A DNA stretch of 15,741 nt from positions 1-15,741 of the forward strand of contig JAKOGH010000028.1 in NCBI GenBank assembly GCA_024811115.1, in the 5' to 3' direction. The notes under the pieces were generated by a model. The model searched no databases. It saw only the letters and a list, made by a program, of their open reading frames with translations, and had not been told where the DNA came from. Of the stretch, positions 9,838-15,741 are shown piece after piece (positions within the stretch are counted from its first letter, which is position 1; each line of letters starts with the position of its first letter). The DNA comes from Terana coerulea (taxonomy: Eukaryota; Basidiomycota; Agaricomycetes; Polyporales; Phanerochaetaceae). Position numbers and translations under genes: made by a program.

Positions 9838-10757
9838 CACACTCTCGCCTTCCACGTCCTCTCTGATCTTACTCAACATTACTTCGTCCTTCTCGTGACG
9901 CCATCCAGTTTACCTCCTTCCCTACTGATCCTCCGCCTCCGTGGATGTGCGCCCTACTACACCATTGCGACGGATAACGGCCGAACTTGGCGAATGATTG
10001 GAGCGTGGGTGAGAACAGGCGGAAGACACAGAACATGAAGTCCTCGAGTTTTGTGCCGTCCTGCACAGGAGTCTGTCGCAGGAACCTGAAAACGCAAACT
10101 TGTCTTTTCAGGTCCTCCTCTGCTGTCTTCCAATGCGGGTTGGTCGACCCGGCGTGCGCCTCGAACTCTTGGCGCTACTCTTCCGAAACCGCCAGCTGCC
10201 GCCTCCTGGTCCTCGAGGTGCTCAGAGTGGACGAGCGGGCAAGGAACCACATGCGCGCCCGCCCTAGCTATAGTCAAGCTCTAGCCCTGAGCCATCATCC
10301 GCTCGATGTTATCAGGCCGTTGCTTTTCAAGGAGAGCGAAGAGCTGTCGAGCCAGCGTATGCGCCAGCACGTCAAGTATTATCTGACGTATCGCTTGGTC
10401 AACCAGCAAGAGCAGTGTGAGGGCCTGAGCCGGAAATTCTTCGCCTCAGGCAGTGGGAGGAATTGCATCAAGTACAGTCCATTCTCGACACCAAGCTCCG
10501 AGATGGGCTTCAGAGCAGCATGGAAGACGATATCATAGTGGGCCGTGCTGATATCATGTTGGCCGGAAAATATGAACTTGGTGACGGTCGTGAAGTTCAA
10601 TGGTTGGTCGTCGGGGTATGACAGAGCTGCTCGACGGCAGATGTCGAGGAACTCTGGCGTGAGGGTAGCTGATAAGTCAATATTAATGTTAGACTGTCAA
10701 ATCGCGAAGGAGTCAGACGAGTAAACAATCCTGAATTCTGCAAGCCGAGCTCACCAT
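9838..10757 (-). pseudogene. Decayed DUF924-family gene
   Basis: Exon 1 (10727-10757) starts at an ATG and encodes MVSSACRIQD. A 58-bp intron (10669-10726, with branch-like CTAAC and ending TATCAG) leads into a frame reading LTPEFLDICRRAALSYPDDQ and NFTTVTKFIF, then LYLMQFLPLP. The match jumps frame near 10444 to EEFPAQALTLLLLVDQAIR, which is the DUF924 block around the conserved LLLDQ. It continues through RPDNIERM, reaches TAG at 10281-10283, and then goes on as PLVHSEHLEDQEA. Further pieces in shifted frames are a TAG at 10175-10177 inside SEE-RQEFEAHAGSTNPHW, then FMFCVFRLF and FGRYPSQW, GRTSTEAEDQ (about 9922-9955) and KIREDVEG (about 9850). These follow the family order as I remember it. 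About 15 residues after LLVDQ also seem to be missing. With this many breaks it cannot encode the full protein. DUF924 function is unknown. Confidence 0.7.
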
Positions 10758-11131
10758 CGTCACCCCTTGGTGCAGATAGACTTAATTCTCTTTGCGATGC
10801 TTTTGTTGCGTATATATATACATCAACTGTTTATGTTCCGCTGGGCGATTGATGTATCACAAATGGTGTCCATACCACATGCACACGCTGTTCTCATCCC
10901 GGGTGACTAAATTACTGGCTGTGATAATCTACGGCCTGTAACACTACGCGCGGTGATCTACTCTTAGCATGAGAATGATTATCAGGGGTTTCTGTACTTC
11001 CCTAGGGAAGATGTAATGACAGTGCTGTCTATGCAGTAGATGTGGGGCGCACAACAAGGGGATCAGACAGTGAGAAGAGCAACGAGAAAAATGAAACTGT
11101 CATACTCTGTGAGTCTTCTCTGACTCTGCCC
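10758..11131. other. Intergenic region between the DUF924 pseudogene and the 7TM gene
   Basis: Apart from the TATA run at 10811-10820, nothing recognisable is seen. It would contain the promoter of the pseudogene and the 3' end of the 7TM gene, both on the - strand. Confidence 0.5.
10811..10820 (-). promoter_or_regulatory. TATA-like element upstream of the DUF924 pseudogene
   Basis: A 10-bp TATATATATA run sits 53 bp upstream of the pseudogene's ATG (10757). This placement is suitable for a former core promoter; it is only suggestive. Confidence 0.35.
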
Positions 11132-12319
11132 CTATGCTGCCATCCGATGTATATCCCCGGCCGCTGTATGAGCGGGAGTTACACCCAAGTCGTGCACTAC
11201 TGTGTCAAGCAACACGGGTGGCTGGTCAGTCATGCTGAAGCCGGGAGTCTGCGCGAAGAATAGATGAATTGATGACCCAGTACTACAGGTCGACTGAGCA
11301 GACAAGCCGAGCCCAACTTGTATGATAATGAGTGTCGGCGCAATTCCCTGACATAAGACTGAGCGATGAAGACCTGCAAAATAACATGTATACTCACATA
11401 TATCTGCACAGCTACGTGAGACATAAGTTGATTTGCTGTGTTTCCAACAGCATACACGGCAAGAAAGATGAGTTGAACAACGAAGCACAGTGCCCCAGAT
11501 TCGACCAGTATGGCAATGGCTCTAAAAGTGACAGATTTGCTCCTGTGCGGCGGGTCGGCCGTTGAGCACTCCTTTGATGGTTGTAGCATGTACCAGATGC
11601 GGCCGGTGATAAGGCTGGTTAAGATCACGTTGGCACAGAGGGGTAGAATATATGCAGCCAAAATGAGAGGGGCAACAGCCGGCGAGGGGTATGCAGCGGG
11701 GTGTGGGAGTTCAAGGGTGAGCCCTGCGGCCGCACAAAAGCAACCTGCAGAGAAAGCGTCAGCATTTGAGCATCTCCTAACGTTGGTACGATGGCCTTAC
11801 CAAGTGCAGCTACTGAAGCTATAAGTGGTATGCTCACGATAGCATAGCTTTGACCCCAGATTTGCCAGCAGCGATATATCAGGATGAGCTCTCCGCCAAA
11901 ATTCGTGACAGAAACGAAAATGTCTGCACCTATACTGGTCGATGTACCGACTGTGTACCCATCCACGCCTTTTGTAGCCTATAAGACAAGGTAAGTCAGC
12001 CTGCAACACATTGAGCCAGGCGCTCCTTTGTTACCAGAGTGCCATAGAAAGTATTGAACACAGTGGCAAAGTGAGCCATGGCGCACGCGAACAAGAAGCA
12101 GCTCGCAAAGAAGATGAACTTCTGTGATTCCGAAGTGCGTGTCGGAGAAAGCATTAACGCCATGAATACCAGAAATACTATGCAGTATATCCCTGATCAA
12201 CGAGAGGCCGGTACAACGTCAACAGTGGATAAATGTGGGTTAATCATATAGCACTCACCGTACAAGGTAGCCTCGCAGCCGAATCCAATGAGCGAAGATA
12301 TATCATTAGACAGTTGCAT
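11132..12319 (-). CDS. Seven-transmembrane protein of an Agaricomycete orphan family
   Basis: Intact five-exon gene encoding 319 residues: 12259-12319, 12035-12192, 11801-11978, 11398-11744, 11132-11347. The introns are 66, 56, 56 and 50 bp, all GT-AG, with every phase consistent. Seven hydrophobic segments lie at roughly residues 10-35, 46-69, 91-108, 118-141, 155-185, 205-228 and 235-258. Visible motifs are GGELILIYRCWQIWG after the third segment and QIYGIAPTLIIIQVGLG in the seventh; these resemble the large uncharacterised 7TM families common in mushrooms. It probably sits in the plasma membrane or an internal membrane; ligand and function are unknown. The cytosol-like C-tail (about 60 residues) is low in similarity to anything I recognise. 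The start was chosen as the first ATG, with a TATA box 66 bp upstream. Confidence 0.85.
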
Positions 12320-13035
12320 CGAGGCTGACAGCGTGGGTACAGTGGCTTAGAGCTTCTGGTGTGTGTTATAGCTGAGCATATAGGCTTATATAGGCCTTCT
12401 GTAGAAACGTAATCATGAGGGGCTATAAGAGTGTATCACACCTGTGATTTTATCAAGCTCAGGTAGTTGGATGAAGCTGAACAGATCGAATCTCACGTAA
12501 ACTCGACTTCAGCAGCCAGTGAGCACTGTAAAAGTTTCCATATACAGAGTAGCGTTCAATATAAAGTCTCACAAAGACTGGCGACATCACCTCGTGCGTA
12601 CTCGGATGTGGGATCCAGCCTTGATGTCATCGTCCCAAGTCATCCTCTGAACACACCTGTCCCATTCAGTTCAATTAAACAGCTACAGAACTTAGAATAA
12701 CCGCTTACCGTGGTAGAGACTCGGAAGTTCCGTGCCGCCACTATACTACCCTGCTTCAGAACTTCTGTTCAACATCGCCGAACTTACCAGTATACGTACT
12801 CTACTAGATCCAATGATGTTCGGCCCATCTCTTACCTTCCTGTATTCCGTAACATCACTGTTCAGAGTTTGGGATTCAAACAATTATCCTAGAGTGTTGG
12901 ATCTGAACTTGTCGAGCTCAAATAGAAGAATCCGAAGTCAGAACCCCGGCGAGGTTAGAAGTTAGAACGACTCGGACAGAACGAGTCACCAGAACGCCAT
13001 CAAACGCCACCATGATGCGTGATTAGCGCTTGTTC
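12320..13035. other. Intergenic region upstream of the 7TM gene
   Basis: No supported coding sequence on either strand. It holds the TATA box at 12385-12392. It is relatively AT-rich, with only short unstructured open frames. Confidence 0.55.
12385..12392 (-). promoter_or_regulatory. TATA box of the 7TM gene
   Basis: Read on the - strand this is TATATAAG, an exact TATAWAAG match, 66 bp upstream of the ATG at 12319. Confidence 0.45.
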
Positions 13036-13196
13036 TACAGGGATGACCCGCTCTGCGCACATTCCCGCTCTACGCACATGGCGTCTATTTTACGGTGGTG
13101 CATCACTGGTTTTCACCTCCAAGCGCCGTGAAGCGCCGATATTTTGGCGGGGACGTGCGTAGAGCGGGAATGTGCGTGGAGCGGTTTATCCCTGTA
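13036..13196. mobile_element. MITE with 40-bp terminal inverted repeats and TA flanks (pogo/Tc1-mariner-like)
   Basis: Arms 13038-13077 and 13155-13194 are inverted repeats matching at 36 of 40 positions. They begin CAGGGAT and are separated by 77 bp, and each outer end abuts TA (13036-13037, 13195-13196), as expected for a TA target-site duplication. Each arm contains two tandem 17-bp motifs of the type CCCGCTCTRCGCACATK (left copies 13047-13063 and 13064-13080). No transposase is encoded, so it would be non-autonomous. The assignment to pogo-like elements rests only on the CAG start and the TA duplication. Confidence 0.75.
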
Positions 13197-14608
13197 TTCG
13201 GGTTTGCCGCGTCGCCACTGCCGCCCGGCGCCGCGCATCGAGTTCAATGGCATCAAGTTATACATATATATAGCCAAGCATGTTCTCGAAGACCTTGCAA
13301 AACAAAGCCAGGGTACGATGCATTTATCCAGTCCCTTCTCTACACTACTAGCAGACAAACACGTCTGGAAAGGAGCAAGCAGTAGATAGGGCTTCTGACT
13401 CTTTCGGTAGCCCTCCGGGACCCTGCGATGTGTCTTTGGGCCAGGTGGACGACTCGGAGGGGTGGGAGACGGCGAATGAGAGTAGTAAGACCGTAGGAAA
13501 GGTTGGGCGAAAGGCAAGCGAAGCCCAGGCGTAGGCGAGCGGCAGTGGGCACAGATGCTTCGAAGACCTCGAAGTTGAGCAAGCAGGCGGTCCCTGTCGA
13601 CCTGAAGATCCTTGTATGCTTGTACTAGGGCCAATGTTGACTTCGAAAGGTCCTCCAGATGTGTGTCGGCGGCTTGCCTGTCGGCTAGGAGAGCGCTGAT
13701 GTTTTCCGAATGTGGCGTGATATGCGCGGTGGTGTCGATTCCAGGATTTTCGTCGTAGACATGTGCCACCTCTGACAGCTCGCACTTCTCACATTTCGGG
13801 TCCTCTAAAAGCTTACAGTGGTCCTCTCTCAGCCGGCGCAGTTCGTCTTGCAAATCATCGATCTGCTTGATTTGGACCTCGGACGAGCCTCGCGCCTCGC
13901 CTTTGGAGCGAGCGAGCTGCGTGTGCAAAGAATCTATGGTCGCTTTAGCACGAGACATTTCCGTTTCATGGCAGGTCCGCTGAGCCTGTGTCTGCGTCCT
14001 CGCCATCTGAAGCTCCTCTCGTGTCGTCTTGAGCTGCTCTGCCAAGGTTGATTGCTGGCGCTAAATATGTTTCCGATGAGCGATAGCTTCGTGTGTTGGG
14101 TACCATTAAACTCACTAAAAGTTCGCCAACCCTGTTCCTCGTGCCCGCGGTCGTTGCCATTGCCTCAGACCGTAGGGTGTCATACTCGTGCTGCACATTG
14201 AGGACCATCCGCTCCGCAGTACGCTTGGCTTTTCGAAGGCGGTGGTCCGCGCTGCTGCAGGCCTTATCGGCCGACTCTTTCGCGTCTTCTGCCGCCTGAG
14301 CCCGAAGTTTCAGCTCCTAACCTCACGGATCAGCAACACCCTACTTTGCAACAACGTAGACGACTTACCTTGTTTGTTTCGCGCTCTGTGGCGTAAAGGC
14401 TCCGAGCATGTTGTACTTCCTTCTGAGTTCCTTCTATTCCATCGAGTAACACTCGTTGCTCCAGGCGTAGTCGTCGCGTCGTGCCACGGTAAAGGGTCAT
14501 GCCGAATAAAATGCCAAGGAAAGCGACTCCTATGAGCTTGGATACACCCGTCAGGAAGGCCAATCCGTTTAGTGCACCACCATGACTGTCGGAAGAGAAG
14601 GCGCCCAT
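13113..14608 (-). CDS. Membrane-anchored coiled-coil protein with two CxxC motifs
   Basis: Three exons: 14369-14608, 14116-14316 and 13113-14060, with introns of 52 and 55 bp, both phase 0. If read to the stop at 13113 it gives 462 residues. A hydrophobic segment at about residues 16-40 would anchor the N-terminus. It is followed by long charged helices (residues about 45-230 and 260-315) with heptad-like patterns, so a coiled coil is likely. CEKC is at about residues 237-240 and CAHC at 317-320, then a Pro/Ser-rich tail. I do not recognise a named family. The open frame extends upstream of the chosen ATG (14608) without coding-like character. The C-terminus is uncertain: a 35-bp GT-AG intron (13365-13399, good pyrimidine tract) would instead end the protein at TAG 13348-13350, before the MITE. 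Confidence 0.7.
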
Positions 14609-14997
14609 GAGGCAGTCAACAGATTTGATCCCAACGGTAAGTTTTGTGAGGCTACAGTAGGGGTAGTACCGCTCGGTGTTGTGGTGGAGAGTCAAGACGT
14701 TGGAGTCCTGATATTGCAAACCTGAGCGTTGTAGACCAAGAGCGGGCGATACGCAATACTGGGCTGACACGGCGGATATTCCGGTTCTGTTTGAAACGAC
14801 TGCCCGCCAGCTCGCCAGCCCCCAACCCGGCAACTACGCCATCCTGCAACGCGCCGCAGAGAGAAATATACGAACGGCCAGCTACATTTGAGCTGTTTCT
14901 TGACGATGATATGCTTGGAGGTCGTGACGCAAGACATCAACTCCGTACAATGTGGCCATAGTATAGGAGACGCGTGCGAGACAATCGGAATATTTTA
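14609..14997. other. Intergenic region between the coiled-coil and GST genes
   Basis: It lies between the GST stop and the chosen ATG of the coiled-coil gene. An open frame continues upstream to about 14833 in phase with the first exon, but its composition is not convincing as protein. No clear promoter element is seen. Confidence 0.4.
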
Positions 14998-15741
14998 CTA
15001 CCGTTGTGTACCTCGGAACAGATCTTTGACCGCCGTCCACGAAGGACGAGAGCTAATATCTTCCCACCACCTGGGTTTGAATACGTTCAGAGCTCTGAGG
15101 GCAAGAACAGATGGCTGACGCACCTCGCGAGGTTTGGCCTCTTCGAAGGATCCTCGAGGAGCTCGATGCCGGCTCTGTGCATGATGTCTCCATAGGGAAG
15201 GTGGAAGAGATCGGCAAGGCTCAGATCCTGAGAAGCACATGATGAGCATGAAGCCGTGTACCACAGGAATAATGATTCGCTCACCTCCCCGGCGAGGTAC
15301 TTCTGTTTGGATAGGATAGCCTCGTAACCATCAAGTCGTTCATCGAGGGTGGCGAGCAAATATTTCATTTTCTCCTCGTCCGGCTTTTGACCGCGTGAGC
15401 TGTATGGCAACATCAGCGACAGTGCATCGGTGTGAACAGGTATGACGCACGGCTTGAGTATCGTCTCGACGCCGATGTCGGTCACAAAGGGTTCAAAGTT
15501 GAAACATTCGATGCTAGCGGCTTGCTCGAACTTGGCAACGGCTTGGAAACCCTCCGGGAGCAACGGCGTGCCCTGGCCGGCGTACTTGGTAGCGACGTAA
15601 CGGGAAATGGCACGGCTCTCAAAGAGGAGGAAGCCGTCGTCGTCGACGATGTACGGCGCCTGGGCGAAGGGCTGCTTCTCCTTAAAGGCGGCAGACCGAT
15701 GCTCCCCGTTGGCAAAGTCAATCTCGATGAACTCGAAGGGT
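14998..15741 (-). CDS. Glutathione S-transferase (phi-like fungal class), 5' partial
   Basis: Cytosolic enzyme that conjugates glutathione to electrophiles, or acts as a glutathione-dependent peroxidase. The N-terminal start of the thioredoxin-like domain is outside the window. Four exons are visible: 15451-15741, 15285-15399, 15124-15227 and 14998-15070, with introns of 51, 57 and 53 bp in consistent phase. The first visible exon carries the glutathione-site half: KQPFAQAPYIVDDDGF (the cis-proline region) and LFESRAISRYVATKY (the ESRAI glutathione-binding motif). The helical C-terminal domain follows, with LAGEDLSLADLFHLPY across the third exon junction and the typical ending RWWEDISSRPSWTAVKDL. 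No defect is seen. Detoxification of plant or self-made compounds is likely but inferred. Confidence 0.9.

Noticed and set aside
9987..10538. 183-codon open frame on the + strand, the longest in this region
   Set aside because: It runs antisense to the DUF924 relic, whose family blocks and intron explain the sequence better; the + strand translation has no recognisable motif.
14609..14833. Upstream in-frame extension of the coiled-coil protein
   Set aside because: The extension does not look coding, and the ATG at 14608 places a membrane segment close to the N-terminus as expected.
1..15741. tRNA, rRNA, CRISPR array, or bacterial-style operon
   Set aside because: No cloverleaf B-box, no regularly spaced repeats and no ribosome-binding sites were found; the introns show this is eukaryotic nuclear DNA.
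1..15741. Biosynthetic gene cluster or novel defence system
   Set aside because: The helicase, 7TM, coiled-coil and GST genes share no pathway signature, and half of the loci are damaged; neighbourhood alone does not support a joint function.

Overview
This looks like nuclear DNA of a filamentous basidiomycete, most likely an Agaricomycete. The genes are packed with GT-AG introns of about 40-70 bp (most close to 55 bp). The recognisable families are typical of such genomes: a TRANK1-like superfamily-1 helicase/TPR protein, a DUF924 protein, an orphan seven-helix membrane protein and a phi-like fungal glutathione S-transferase. All identifications come from reading the sequence and remembered family features; no search was run.

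Layout. (1) 1-7347, + strand: about 1,870 codons of a very large helicase-like gene in 33 exons, with its 5' end outside the window. All superfamily-1 helicase motifs are readable and a CCCH zinc-finger-like motif lies in the second half. The reading frame breaks in three places. (2) 7348-8448: intergenic. (3) 8449-9067, + strand: a doubtful small multi-exon gene, probably degenerate. (4) 9068-9837: intergenic, with a short tandem repeat. (5) 9838-10757, - strand: a clearly decayed DUF924-family gene with many frame changes and internal stops. (6) 11132-12319, - strand: an intact five-exon gene for a 319-residue 7TM protein. (7) 12320-13035: intergenic. (8) 13036-13196: a 161-bp MITE with 40-bp terminal inverted repeats flanked by TA. 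(9) 13113-14608, - strand: a coiled-coil protein with one N-terminal membrane segment and two CxxC motifs; its open frame runs into the MITE. (10) 14998-15741, - strand: the 3' part of a glutathione S-transferase gene.

The genes do not form an obvious pathway or cluster. The three intact models (7TM, coiled coil, GST) keep perfect phase through 10 introns, while the DUF924 locus is wrecked. So at least some decay here is biological rather than sequencing error. The helicase breaks are less certain, because two of the three sit in TTTT runs. I found no convincing undescribed multi-gene system. The best leads are the MITE at the coiled-coil gene's end, the microexon-rich helicase with its frame breaks, and the decayed genes between 8.4 and 10.8 kb.
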